Positions 42,504 to 50,899 of a DNA stretch of 64,000 nt are shown here, one piece after another (within the stretch, counting starts at the first letter, position 1; every line of letters starts with the position of its first letter). The DNA is taken from the NCBI RefSeq assembly GCF_011758745.1, contig NZ_JAANOV010000001.1, positions 1,240,001 to 1,304,000 on the forward strand. Direction: 5' to 3'. The notes below the pieces were generated by a model, which was given only the letters and a program-made list of their open reading frames with translations, searched no databases and was not told the origin of the DNA. This stretch comes from Amycolatopsis granulosa (lineage in GTDB: Bacteria; Actinomycetota; Actinomycetes; Mycobacteriales; Pseudonocardiaceae). The position numbers were made by a program, and so were the translations under genes.

Positions 42504-42509
42504 AATGTA
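42504..42509 (-). promoter_or_regulatory. -10 element of esterase B gene, leaderless type
   Basis: TACATT on the minus strand eight bases before the GTG start; TACATTGACGCCGTG resembles the start region of esterase A at 13 of 15 positions. Confidence 0.55.
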
Positions 42510-42552
42510 GTGGGCGCGGGCGCGACCGGCCCGGTGGCGGACGTTTTCCCGC

Positions 42553-42568
42553 TCAGCGTCCTCTCAGG
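42553..42568 (-). promoter_or_regulatory. CTGA direct-repeat box upstream of esterase B
   Basis: Sense-strand CCTGAGAGGACGCTGA, with CTGA units 11 bp apart, 58 bp before the GTG start. It differs from the esterase A box at one base. It covers the stop codon of the preceding permease gene, yet the match to gene A exists in a non-coding context, so coding constraint does not explain it. Confidence 0.55.
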
Positions 42569-44324
42569 GCACCATCCACGCGAGCACCGGGGTGGACTGG
42601 AGGTACACCAGCACGCACATCACCGCGACGAACACCACGCTCCACACCAGCACCCGGCGGAACAGATCGCCCTCCCGGCCGGCCATCCCGACCGCCGCCG
42701 CGGCGATCGCGAGGTTCTGCGGGCTGATCATCTTGCCGAGCACACCACCGGAGGAGTTGGCCGCGGCCAGCAGTGTGGTCGACAGCCCCGCCTTCTGCGC
42801 GGCCACCACCTGCAGCGCGCCGAACAGCGAGTTCGACGAGGTGTCCGAACCGGTCACGGCCACGCCCAGCCAGCCGAGGATCGGCGAGATCAGCGCGAAG
42901 ATCCCGCCCGCGCCGGCCATCCAGGTGCCCAGCGTCGCGGTCTGGCCGCTGGCGTTCATGACGTAGGCCAGGGCGAGCACGGCCATCACCGTGACGATCG
43001 CGGTGGCGAGCTGCCGGTAGGTGGCGAGGTACGCGCGCAGGGCGCGGGCCGGCCGGATACCGATGACCGGGATGGTCAGCAGCCCGGCGATGATCAGCAG
43101 GGTGCCGGCGGCGTCCAGCCAGTCGAACTTGAACTGCGACAGGGTGGACGCCTTGCCGCTGGACGACTGGATGTGCAGCCCGGGCCAGTTGAACGTCTTC
43201 GTGACGCTGGTGAGGGCGTCCTTGATCACCGGCACCTGCGCGAGCGCGAACACCGCGATGATGATCAGGTACGGCGCGTAGGCGCGGAACACCTCGACCC
43301 CGCGGTCGCGTTCCGCACCGCGGCCGGATTCCGCGCCCATCCCGCCGTTCCCGCCGTTCCCGCCGGTTCCGCCGTTCCCGCCGCCGGCGGGTGGCCGCGG
43401 CGGCCGGGCCATCGTGGCGGTGGACCCGCCACCGGTGCGCTCGGTACCGCCGGCCGCGGCGGCTGCCGCGCCCGCGGTCGTGCGCACGCCGACGCCCTCC
43501 ACATAGGACTCGGCCGGGCGCCACACGCGCAGGAACACCACGACCGCGCCGGCGGACAGCAGCGACGCGACGATGTCGGTCAGCGGTGCGCCGACGTAGT
43601 TGGAGACCGCGAACTGGGCCAGCGCGAACACGATGCCGCACACCATCGCGGCCGGCCAGGTCTGCCGCATTCCGCGCTTGCCGTCGATGATGAACACCAG
43701 CGCGAGCGGCACGAACACGCCGAGCACCGGCGTCTGGCGGCCGACCATCGACGACAGCGCGTGCAGCGGCAGCCCGCTGACGGTCGCGAGCGTGGTGATC
43801 GGCACGGCCAGCGCGCCGAACGCCACCGGCGCGGTGTTGGCCACCAGCGCGACCGTGGCGGCCTTGAGCGGCCGGAAACCCAGCGCGATCAGCATGACGC
43901 TGGTGATCGCGACCGGTGTGCCGAACCCGGCCAGCGCCTCCAGCAACGCGCCGAAGGAGAACGCGATGATCACACCCTGGATCCGCTGATCGTCGCTGAC
44001 CCGCGCGAACGAGCGCCGCAGCACGTCGAAGTGCCCGGTCGCCACGGTCATGTTGTAGATCCAGATCGCGTTGATCACGATCCACAGGATCGGGAAGAAT
44101 CCGAACGCCGCGCCCTCGGACGCGGACAGGAACGCGGGCCCGGCCGGCATCGGGTACACCACGATGGCGACGACCAGGGAGACCGCGAGCGAGACCAGCG
44201 CGGCCAGCCACGCGGTCATGCGCAGGATGCCGAGCAGGATGAACAGTGTGAGCAGCGGAATCGCCGCGACGAGCGAGGACCACGCGAGCGACCCGGCGAC
44301 CGGGTCGAGAACCTGGCGGTACAT
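42564..44324 (-). CDS. lctP: L-lactate/glycolate permease, LctP family
   Basis: A 586-residue membrane protein with about 13-14 helices of the LctP (lactate permease) family. Family segments include LLEALAGFGTPVAITSVMLI, ANTAPVAFGALAVPITTLAT, LGVAVTGSDTSSNSLFGALQ and AANSSGGVLGKMISPQNLAI. A cytoplasmic loop near residues 280-340 carries an unusual Ala/Gly/Asn-rich insertion made of GGNGG-type repeats. Last gene of the glcDEF-lctP operon, supplying the 2-hydroxy acid oxidised by the upstream GlcDEF complex. Confidence 0.92.
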   Translation of the reverse strand: MYRQVLDPVAGSLAWSSLVAAIPLLTLFILLGILRMTAWLAALVSLAVSLVVAIVVYPMPAGPAFLSASEGAAFGFFPILWIVINAIWIYNMTVATGHFDVLRRSFARVSDDQRIQGVIIAFSFGALLEALAGFGTPVAITSVMLIALGFRPLKAATVALVANTAPVAFGALAVPITTLATVSGLPLHALSSMVGRQTPVLGVFVPLALVFIIDGKRGMRQTWPAAMVCGIVFALAQFAVSNYVGAPLTDIVASLLSAGAVVVFLRVWRPAESYVEGVGVRTTAGAAAAAAGGTERTGGGSTATMARPPRPPAGGGNGGTGGNGGNGGMGAESGRGAERDRGVEVFRAYAPYLIIIAVFALAQVPVIKDALTSVTKTFNWPGLHIQSSSGKASTLSQFKFDWLDAAGTLLIIAGLLTIPVIGIRPARALRAYLATYRQLATAIVTVMAVLALAYVMNASGQTATLGTWMAGAGGIFALISPILGWLGVAVTGSDTSSNSLFGALQVVAAQKAGLSTTLLAAANSSGGVLGKMISPQNLAIAAAAVGMAGREGDLFRRVLVWSVVFVAVMCVLVYLQSTPVLAWMVP

Positions 44325-44332
44325 CGATCACC

Positions 44333-45658
44333 TCACGGAAGCGGAGCGTCCGGGCGCGAACGCGCCCACCCGACCTGCTCGGCCGGGAGTCCCCGGATCG
44401 AGGCGTCGAGCACCTCGATCGTGTGGGCGAGCCGCATCGGCTCGCCGAGTGCGTCGAGCGCGGCGGCCACCTGCATCAGGCACCCCGGGTTGGCGGTGAC
44501 CAGCAGCGGCGCGCCCGTGGTGAGCACGTTGCGCGCCTTTCGCTCGCCCAGCTCACCCCCGGCGCGGGGGTTGAGGATGTTGTAGATCCCGGCCGAGCCG
44601 CAGCAGATCTCGGCTTCCGGGATTTCGCGCAGGATCAGGTCCGGGATCTCGCGCAGCAGCCGGCGCGGTTGCGCACGGATCCCTTGCGCGTGCGCCAGGT
44701 GGCAGGCGTCGTGGTAGGCGACGGTGACCGGGAGCGGGTGCCGGGGCGCCACCGTGCCCTGCTCGGCGAGCAGTTCGGAGACGTCCCGCACGCGGCCGGC
44801 GAACTCGCGTGCCCGGCCCGCGTAGGCCGGGTCGTCGGCGAGCAGGTCGCCGTACTCCTTCATCGCCGAGCCGCACCCGGCCGCGTTCACCGCGATCCAG
44901 TCCGCGCCGGCGTCGTCGAAGGCGTCGATCAGCTTGCGCGCGAACGACTGCGCTTCGTCCTCCCGTCCGTTGTGGACGCTGAGCGCACCGCAGCAGCCCT
45001 GGACGCGCGGGGCCACCACGTCGAACCCCTCGGCGGCGAGCACGCGGGCGGTGGCGGCGTTGACGCCGGGGAAGAACTCGCGCTGCACGCACCCGAGCAG
45101 CATGCCGACGGTGCCCCGCCGGGTACCGCGCGCCGGCATCCGTTCCGGCACGCTCTCGAACGGCCCTAGCGGCGGGGCGAGCGACTCCAGCGCGGCCAGC
45201 CGGGGGAACGCGCGGCCCAGCACGCGGCGCACCACACCGCCCGCACCACTGGCCTGGTAGGCCCGCAGCGGTCCGCGCAGGGCGTGCAGCCGCCGCGGGT
45301 ACGGGAAGACGCTGAAGATCGCGTTGCGCAGCAGGCGTTCCCGCGGCGGACGTGGGTGGCGCCGCTCGACCTGGGCGCGGGTCGCCTCGATCAGCTTGTC
45401 GTACTGCACGCCCGAGGGACAGGCGGTCACGCAGGCCATGCACCCGAGGCAGGCGTCGAAGTGCTGCACCATCTCCGGCGTCATCGGCTCGCCCTCGACA
45501 CCCAGGCCCATCAGGTAGATCCGGCCGCGCGGCGAGTCCATCTCCTCGCCCCACAGCTGGTAGGTGGGGCAGGTGGGCAGGCAGAACCCGCAGTGCACGC
45601 AGTCGTCGAGGAGGTCGGCCGAGGGCGGGTGGTGCTCGTCGAACGCGGGGCCGGTCAT
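44333..45658 (-). CDS. glcF: Glycolate/lactate oxidase iron-sulfur subunit GlcF
   Basis: A 441-residue electron-transfer subunit. Two 4Fe-4S clusters are ligated by CVHCGFCLPTCP (near residue 20) and CLGCMACVTACP (near 70). Two cysteine-rich CCG domains follow (VQGCCGALSVHNG and ICCGSAGIYN, with YHDACHLAHAQG). It passes electrons from the FAD subunits to the respiratory chain. One base separates it from glcE upstream, and lctP follows within 10 bp, so a single transcript is certain. Confidence 0.93.
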   Translation of the reverse strand: MTGPAFDEHHPPSADLLDDCVHCGFCLPTCPTYQLWGEEMDSPRGRIYLMGLGVEGEPMTPEMVQHFDACLGCMACVTACPSGVQYDKLIEATRAQVERRHPRPPRERLLRNAIFSVFPYPRRLHALRGPLRAYQASGAGGVVRRVLGRAFPRLAALESLAPPLGPFESVPERMPARGTRRGTVGMLLGCVQREFFPGVNAATARVLAAEGFDVVAPRVQGCCGALSVHNGREDEAQSFARKLIDAFDDAGADWIAVNAAGCGSAMKEYGDLLADDPAYAGRAREFAGRVRDVSELLAEQGTVAPRHPLPVTVAYHDACHLAHAQGIRAQPRRLLREIPDLILREIPEAEICCGSAGIYNILNPRAGGELGERKARNVLTTGAPLLVTANPGCLMQVAAALDALGEPMRLAHTIEVLDASIRGLPAEQVGWARSRPDAPLP

Positions 45659-45659
45659 G

Positions 45660-46940
45660 TCAGATCCCTCCTGCGAAACGCCCCGGTGCCATCCGGTGGT
45701 CCGGGTCGAACTGGTCCTTGACGCGGCGCATCAGGCTGAGCCCGCGGACCGGTCCCCACACGTCGAGCCCGGCCTTGACCGCCGGGGGCGCGTCGAGCAC
45801 GACGATGTCCCCGCCCCAGGCTGGCGATGCCTCCCGCAGCAGGGTGACGAACGCGGATACCGCGCCGGGATCGGCGGGCAGCCCGGCGTGCAGCACGCCG
45901 ACCCCGGGCGAGCCGCGCACCGCTGCCGTGAGACCGCACCGCGGCCCGGCGTCGTCGACGGCGTCGAGCAGCCGGGGCAGCCTGGCGATCTCGTGGGTGA
46001 GCCGCAGGGCCACGCCGCCCCGCTCCCACGGGGCGTGGCCCCACCAGCCCGGCGGGACGTCGGTGACCTCGGCATCACCGACCTCACCGGTGTCACCGGC
46101 GTCACCGAGCAGGCCGAGCAGCGTGCGCACCCGGTCGTCGACGCCCTGCGGGATGCCTTCGACGAGCACCGCCAGTGCCGCGGAGCCGTCGCCCGCGCGG
46201 TCGAGTTCCAGCGCGTTCGCCATGACCGACGAATGCACCACGCGCTGGACCTTGTCGTGCGCGTCGTCCGCCGAGGTGACCGGCACGGTGACCCAGCGGG
46301 CGGCCGGCGGCAGCGGGTGCAGGCGGAACACGGCCTCGGTGACCAGCCCGAGCGTCCCCCACGCGCCGGTGAGCACCTTGCCCAGGTCGTAGCCGGCGAC
46401 GTTCTTGACGACCTTGCCACCGGCCTTGGCGACCGTCCCGTCGGCGCGCACCATCGTGACGCCGATGAGCAGGTCGCGCACCGCGCCGTGGGACAGCCGC
46501 AGCGGACCGGTCGCCCCGGTCGCGACGACCCCGCCGACGGTGCCCGGCCCGGCGCCGGGCGGCCGCACCGGCGAGATGGCCAGCCGCTGCCGGGCCGCGG
46601 CGAGGTGCTCCTGCAGGGCGTCCAGCCGCACCCCGGCCTGCACGTGCACCACGAGGTCGCCGGCACGGTGCTCGATCACCCGGTTCATGCGGCCGGTGTC
46701 CAGGACGATGTCCACGCGCTCGGGCGGGTGCCCCCAGCTCAGTTTCGTGCCGGTGCCGCGCGGCACGACGGCGAGGCCGCGGGCGGCGGCGATCCGCAGC
46801 ACGGCGGCCGCTTCGTCCGTTGTGGACGGTTCGGCGACCACGCGGGCGGGCACGCCGTCGACGTGGTCGTCCTCCCCGGCGGGCCGGGCGGCGGCCGTCG
46901 CGGACAGTTCGTCGAGCACCTCCTCGCCGGCCGCGCGCAT
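45660..46940 (-). CDS. glcE: Glycolate/lactate oxidase FAD-binding subunit GlcE
   Basis: A 426-residue FAD_binding_4 protein. The cofactor-binding signatures are VVPRGTGTKLSWGHPPERVD, SPVRPPGAGPGTVGGVVATG and VKNVAGYDLGKVLTGAWGTL. The C-terminal DQFDPDHRMAPGRF is typical of GlcE. ATG 46940 was selected because it overlaps the glcD stop (TGATG); the longer frame upstream is glcD sequence in another frame. Works with GlcD and GlcF to oxidise glycolate or D-lactate. Confidence 0.92.
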   Translation of the reverse strand: MRAAGEEVLDELSATAAARPAGEDDHVDGVPARVVAEPSTTDEAAAVLRIAAARGLAVVPRGTGTKLSWGHPPERVDIVLDTGRMNRVIEHRAGDLVVHVQAGVRLDALQEHLAAARQRLAISPVRPPGAGPGTVGGVVATGATGPLRLSHGAVRDLLIGVTMVRADGTVAKAGGKVVKNVAGYDLGKVLTGAWGTLGLVTEAVFRLHPLPPAARWVTVPVTSADDAHDKVQRVVHSSVMANALELDRAGDGSAALAVLVEGIPQGVDDRVRTLLGLLGDAGDTGEVGDAEVTDVPPGWWGHAPWERGGVALRLTHEIARLPRLLDAVDDAGPRCGLTAAVRGSPGVGVLHAGLPADPGAVSAFVTLLREASPAWGGDIVVLDAPPAVKAGLDVWGPVRGLSLMRRVKDQFDPDHRMAPGRFAGGI

Positions 46941-48415
46941 CAGAACACCTCGGCGATTCCGGCGTCCTGCAACGGATGTGCGCCCTTGTGCCGTCCGGGC
47001 ACCTCCCCGCACAACCGCGGGGTCGGGAAGACCTTGCCGGGGTTGGCCAGTCCGCCCGGGTCGAACGCGCACCGCAGCAGCTGCATGGTGTCCAGATCGG
47101 CGTCGCTGAACATGCGCGGCATGTACTTCGCCTTGTCCGAGCCCACGCCGTGCTCACCGGTGATCGAGCCGCCGTGCTGGATGCACAGGTCGAGGATCGC
47201 GCCGGAGACCTCCTCGGCGCGCTCGGCCTCGCCGGGCACCGCGTCGTCGAAGAGCACCAGCGGGTGCAGGTTGCCGTCCCCGGCGTGGAAGACGTTGGCC
47301 ACCCGGATGCCGGTTTCCCGGGACAGCTCGGCGATGCGGTGCAGCACCTCGGCCAGCACGGTCCGCGGGATGACGCCGTCCTGCACGATGTAGTCCGGGC
47401 TGATCCGGCCGACCGCGGCGAACGCGGACTTGCGCCCCCGCCAGAAGCTCGCGCGCTCCGCGTCGTCGGCGGCGATGCGGATCTCGAACGCCCCGTGCGC
47501 GCGGCAGTGCCGCTCGACCTCGGCGAACTGCGCCTCCACCTCGGCCGCGGGCCCGTCCAGCTCCACGATCAGCACCGCGCCCGCCCCGTCGGGATAGCCG
47601 CACCGGACCGCCGCCTCGGCGGCCTCGATCGCCAGGGCGTCCATCATCTCCATCGCCGCGGGCACCACACCGTCGCCGATGATCGCCGAGGTCGCGGCCC
47701 CGGCGTCGTCGACACCGGCGAATCCGGCCAGCAGGGTGCGCACGGCTTCGGGCTCGCGGACCAGCCGCACGGTGACCTCGGTGACCACGCCGAGCGTGCC
47801 CTCCGAGCCGACGATCGCGCCGAGCAGGTCGTACCCGGTCGCGTCCGGGGCCTTCCCGCCGAGGCGCACGACCTCGCCGTCCGGGGCGACGAACTGCACG
47901 CCGGTGACGTGGTTGGTGGTGAACCCGTATTTGAGGCAGTGCGCGCCGCCGGAGTTCTCGGCGACGTTCCCGCCGATGGAACAGATCAGCTGGCTCGAGG
48001 GATCGGGCGCGTAGTAGTAGCCGTCGGCGCCGGCCGCCTTGGTGATGTCGAGGTTGATCACGCCGGGCTCGACGACGGCGCGCTGACTTGCCGCGTCGAT
48101 CTCGATGATGCGGCGCAGCCGGGAGGTGACGATCAGGACGCCGTCGGCGCGCGGCAGGGCGCCACCGGAGAGCCCGGTGCCGGAACCACGCGCGACGAAG
48201 GGCACGCCGGCCTCCGCGCAGGCCCGCACGGCCGCCACCACCCCGGTGACGTCGGCGGGCAGCACCACCAGGGCCGGGGTGACCCGGTACTGGGCGAGCC
48301 CGTCGCATTCGTAGGTGCGCAACCGCTGGTGGTCGTCGATCACGGCGTCCGGACCGAGGGCCGCGCGCAGCCGCTCTGCCAGCCCCGTCAGGGCCGGTGC
48401 CTCGTCGATGGTCAT
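46940..48415 (-). CDS. glcD: FAD-linked oxidase, glycolate/D-lactate dehydrogenase catalytic subunit GlcD
   Basis: A 491-residue flavoprotein. The FAD site is VPFVARGSGTGLSGGALPRA and CSIGGNVAENSGGAHCLKYG; the C-terminal FAD-oxidase domain contains NVFHAGDGNLHPLVLFD and SITGEHGVGSDKAKYM. It oxidises a 2-hydroxy acid to the keto acid. ATG 48415 has GGAGGGG upstream. First gene of the operon. A promoter with TTGACG (48515-48520), a 17-bp spacer and TACGGT (48492-48497) precedes it on the minus strand. It is divergent from the ChrB-N-like gene. Confidence 0.93.
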   Translation of the reverse strand: MTIDEAPALTGLAERLRAALGPDAVIDDHQRLRTYECDGLAQYRVTPALVVLPADVTGVVAAVRACAEAGVPFVARGSGTGLSGGALPRADGVLIVTSRLRRIIEIDAASQRAVVEPGVINLDITKAAGADGYYYAPDPSSQLICSIGGNVAENSGGAHCLKYGFTTNHVTGVQFVAPDGEVVRLGGKAPDATGYDLLGAIVGSEGTLGVVTEVTVRLVREPEAVRTLLAGFAGVDDAGAATSAIIGDGVVPAAMEMMDALAIEAAEAAVRCGYPDGAGAVLIVELDGPAAEVEAQFAEVERHCRAHGAFEIRIAADDAERASFWRGRKSAFAAVGRISPDYIVQDGVIPRTVLAEVLHRIAELSRETGIRVANVFHAGDGNLHPLVLFDDAVPGEAERAEEVSGAILDLCIQHGGSITGEHGVGSDKAKYMPRMFSDADLDTMQLLRCAFDPGGLANPGKVFPTPRLCGEVPGRHKGAHPLQDAGIAEVF

Positions 48416-48491
48416 GGCGCCCCTCCGTGCCTGCCTGCTACGGGTTCCGGACGGCCGGTCGACTCGTGTGGACGTCGCTGTCCTTGGGAAA

Positions 48492-48520
48492 ACCGTAGAA
48501 TCCGGTTCCCGCGCCGTCAA
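48492..48520 (-). promoter_or_regulatory. Promoter of the glcDEF-lctP operon
   Basis: On the minus strand, -35 TTGACG (48515-48520), a 17-bp spacer and -10 TACGGT (48492-48497). The untranslated leader is about 70 bases with GGAGGGG before the glcD ATG. A near-palindrome just upstream (48527-48542) is positioned to control it. Confidence 0.65.
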
Positions 48521-48526
48521 ACCCCG

Positions 48527-48542
48527 TGTAACAGCTGCTACA
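48527..48542. promoter_or_regulatory. Imperfect palindrome between glcD and the ChrB-N-like gene
   Basis: TGTAACAGCTGCTACA is symmetric except for one base pair. It overlaps the -10 TACATT (48539-48544) of the plus-strand gene and lies just upstream of the glc -35, so a bound regulator could act on both transcripts. Confidence 0.45.
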
Positions 48543-48551
48543 TTCATGCGT

Positions 48552-49100
48552 GTGACAGACGCGAAACCGGTTCGCTGGCTGGTGCTGCTGGTGCGGGTGC
48601 CGGCGTCGCCGTCGCGGCACCGGGTGGCGGTGTGGCGGGAGCTGCGGCGGGTCGGCGCGCTGTCGCTGGGGCAGGCCACCTGGGCGGTGCCCGACGTGCC
48701 GGGGTTCGCCGGCGGGGTGTCGCGCGTGCTGGAGCTCGCGCGGCGCGGCGGCGGCGAGGTGGTCGTGCTGGAGGCGGCGGGTCGCGCCGAGACGGACGGG
48801 GCGCGGCTGGCGGCGCTGTTCACCGCCGACCGCGAGGAGGAGTGGGCGGAGTTCCTGGCCGACTGCGGCAAGTTCGAGGCCGAGATCGACAAGGAGATCG
48901 GCCGGCGCAAGTTCACGATGGCCGAGCTCGAGGAGGAGGAGCAGAGCCTGGAGCGGTTGCGGCGGTGGCACCGCGACCTCACGGCGCGTGACGTGTTCGG
49001 CGCGCCCCTGGCCGCCGAGGCCGGTACGCGGCTGGAGCGCTGCGCGGCCCGGATGGCGGACTACACGAACCGGGTCTTCGAGGCCCTGCACCAGATGTGA
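48552..49100 (+). CDS. ChrB N-terminal-domain protein
   Basis: A 182-residue protein that resembles the N-terminal domain of ChrB, the chromate-responsive regulator. It begins AKPVRWLVLLVRVPASPSRH and RVAVWRELRRVGALSLGQAT (a winged-helix-like start) and continues with helical EEEWAEFLADCGKFEAEIDK and EIGRRKFTMAELEEEEQSLE. There is no chrA transporter nearby and the ChrB C-terminal domain is missing. GTG 48552 lies 7 bases after TACATT, so leaderless initiation is likely; ATG 48546 is two codons earlier. Its location opposite glcD makes it a candidate regulator of that operon, which is an inference. Confidence 0.7.
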   Translation: MTDAKPVRWLVLLVRVPASPSRHRVAVWRELRRVGALSLGQATWAVPDVPGFAGGVSRVLELARRGGGEVVVLEAAGRAETDGARLAALFTADREEEWAEFLADCGKFEAEIDKEIGRRKFTMAELEEEEQSLERLRRWHRDLTARDVFGAPLAAEAGTRLERCAARMADYTNRVFEALHQM

Positions 49101-49107
49101 GGCGATC

Positions 49108-49698
49108 GTGAACACCCAGATCTTCCTGCGGATCAACGACTTCGCCAGCGCGACACCGTGGTTGCACGGCGTCGTCAGCGCCTATGCCGCCTACGGGGTC
49201 GTGCTGTTCGCGGTGCTGATGCTGGCCGGGTGGTGGATCGCCCGGCGGCAGGCGTCGGTGGCGAAGATGGCGGCGGCGATCTGGACGCCGCTGGCGATGC
49301 TCATCGCGCTCGGCGTGAACCAGCCGGTGGCCGACCTGGTGGGCGAGCCCCGGCCGTACGCGAGGCTGCCGGGCATCCTGGTGCTGGCGCAGCGCAGCAC
49401 CGATCCGGCGTTCCCGAGCGACCACGCGGTCATGGCGGGCGCGGTGACCGCCGGGCTGTTCCTGGTCCACCGCGGTCTCGGCGCGATCGCCGCGGTGGCG
49501 GCGGCGGTGATGGTGTTCGCGCGGGTGTACATCGGCGCGCACTACCCGGGCGATGTGCTCGCCGGGCTGGTGCTGGGCGCCGTGGTGACCCTGCTAGGTT
49601 TCCTCGCGGTGCGGCGGCTGCTGGAGTGGCTGCTGCACCTCGCCGAACGGTCACCGCTGCGCCCCCTGCTGACGACTGCCCGCCCGGCGCCGCGATGA
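49108..49698 (+). CDS. PAP2-family membrane phosphatase
   Basis: A 196-residue membrane protein with about five helices. Of the three PAP2 motifs, II (PSDHAVMAG) and III (RVYIGAHYPGDVLAG) are intact, while motif I appears as VGEPRPYARL: the Arg-Pro is kept but the usual Lys six residues before is not obvious. It probably dephosphorylates a lipid phosphate or undecaprenyl pyrophosphate at the outer face of the membrane. GTG 49108 follows the ChrB-N-like gene by 7 bp, suggesting one transcript. Confidence 0.85.
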   Translation: MNTQIFLRINDFASATPWLHGVVSAYAAYGVVLFAVLMLAGWWIARRQASVAKMAAAIWTPLAMLIALGVNQPVADLVGEPRPYARLPGILVLAQRSTDPAFPSDHAVMAGAVTAGLFLVHRGLGAIAAVAAAVMVFARVYIGAHYPGDVLAGLVLGAVVTLLGFLAVRRLLEWLLHLAERSPLRPLLTTARPAPR

Positions 49699-49735
49699 GC
49701 GGCGCCACCCCGGACCCGCACCCGGCAGCCATCCG

Positions 49736-50899
49736 ATGACCGAACCCGTCACCCGCCATCGTGGTGCGTTGCGGCCCCTGTACGCGGCCGGCTTCGTGAC
49801 CGCCTTCGGGGCGCACAGCATCGCCGCCGGGCTCGGTGCCTACACCCACGGTCAGCACGCCTCGCTGCTCACGCTCGGGCTCCTGCTCGCCGTCTACGAC
49901 GGGGCCGAGGTCGTGCTCAAACCCGTCTTCGGGTCGCTGGCCGACCGCGTCGGACCGCGGCCGGTGCTGCTGGGCGGGCTGCTGGCGTTCGCGGTCGCCT
50001 CCGCCGCGTTCGTGGTGGCCGGCAATCCCGCGCTGGTCGGGCTCGCGCGCCTCGGTCAGGGCGCGGCCGCCGCGGCCTTCTCCCCCGCCGCGGGGGCGCT
50101 GGTCGCCCGGCTGTCCCCGGCGAAGCGGCAGGGCCGCGCGTTCGGCGGTTACGGCGCCTGGAAGGGCCTCGGCTACACGCTCGGGCCGGTGCTCGGCGGC
50201 GCGCTGATCACGCTGGGCGGGTTCCCGTTGCTGTTCGCCGTTCTGGCCGGGCTCGCGGTGGCGGCCGCGTCGTGGGCGGCCGTGGCGGTGCCGGCGGTGG
50301 CGCCGTTGCCCCGGGCGCGCGAGACGGTCGCCGGCCTGGTGCGGCGGCTGGGCCAGGGCGGTTTCCTCCGTCCAACCGCGACACTCGCAGCCACGACCGG
50401 CGCACTGGCGGTCGGCGTCGGCTTCCTCCCGGTGAGCGGGGCGGCGGCCGGGCTCGGGCCGCTGGCGACCGGGGCGGCCGTGTCGGTGCTCGCGGTCTGC
50501 TCGTCGCTGGTGCAGCCGTGGGCCGGGCGGGCCCGCGACGCCGGACGGCTCCGCGACCGCACCGGCATGGCCCTCGGACTCGCCGCGGCCGCGGCCGGGC
50601 TGGCCATCGCCGCGCTGGTGCCCGGGGCCGGCGGCGTGCTGGCCGCGGCGGTCGTCGTCGGCGCCGGGGTCGGTCTGGCCACCCCGCTCGGCTTCGCCCA
50701 CCTGGCCGCGACGACGCCGCCGGAACGCCTCGGCCAGACCCTGGGCGCCGCCGAGGTCGGCCGCGAACTCGGCGATGCGGGCGCACCGCTGCTGGTCGGC
50801 GCGGTCGCGGTGGCGGCGACGCTGGACGCGGGACTGCTCACCCTGGGGGCGCTGCTGGCGCTCACCGCCATCACCATCGCCCTGGAGGGCCGCTCATGA
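49736..50899 (+). CDS. MFS transporter
   Basis: A 387-residue permease with 12 predicted helices. MFS motif A appears as GSLADRVGPRPVLLGG after helix 2, and ARLGQGAAAAAFSPAAGALV corresponds to helix 4. It resembles drug-efflux or small-molecule exporters, but no specific family could be fixed. Its stop overlaps the start of the dimethylformamidase-like lipoprotein (ATGA), so the two are coupled. Export of something handled by that lipoprotein is conceivable. Confidence 0.85.
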   Translation: MTEPVTRHRGALRPLYAAGFVTAFGAHSIAAGLGAYTHGQHASLLTLGLLLAVYDGAEVVLKPVFGSLADRVGPRPVLLGGLLAFAVASAAFVVAGNPALVGLARLGQGAAAAAFSPAAGALVARLSPAKRQGRAFGGYGAWKGLGYTLGPVLGGALITLGGFPLLFAVLAGLAVAAASWAAVAVPAVAPLPRARETVAGLVRRLGQGGFLRPTATLAATTGALAVGVGFLPVSGAAAGLGPLATGAAVSVLAVCSSLVQPWAGRARDAGRLRDRTGMALGLAAAAAGLAIAALVPGAGGVLAAAVVVGAGVGLATPLGFAHLAATTPPERLGQTLGAAEVGRELGDAGAPLLVGAVAVAATLDAGLLTLGALLALTAITIALEGRS

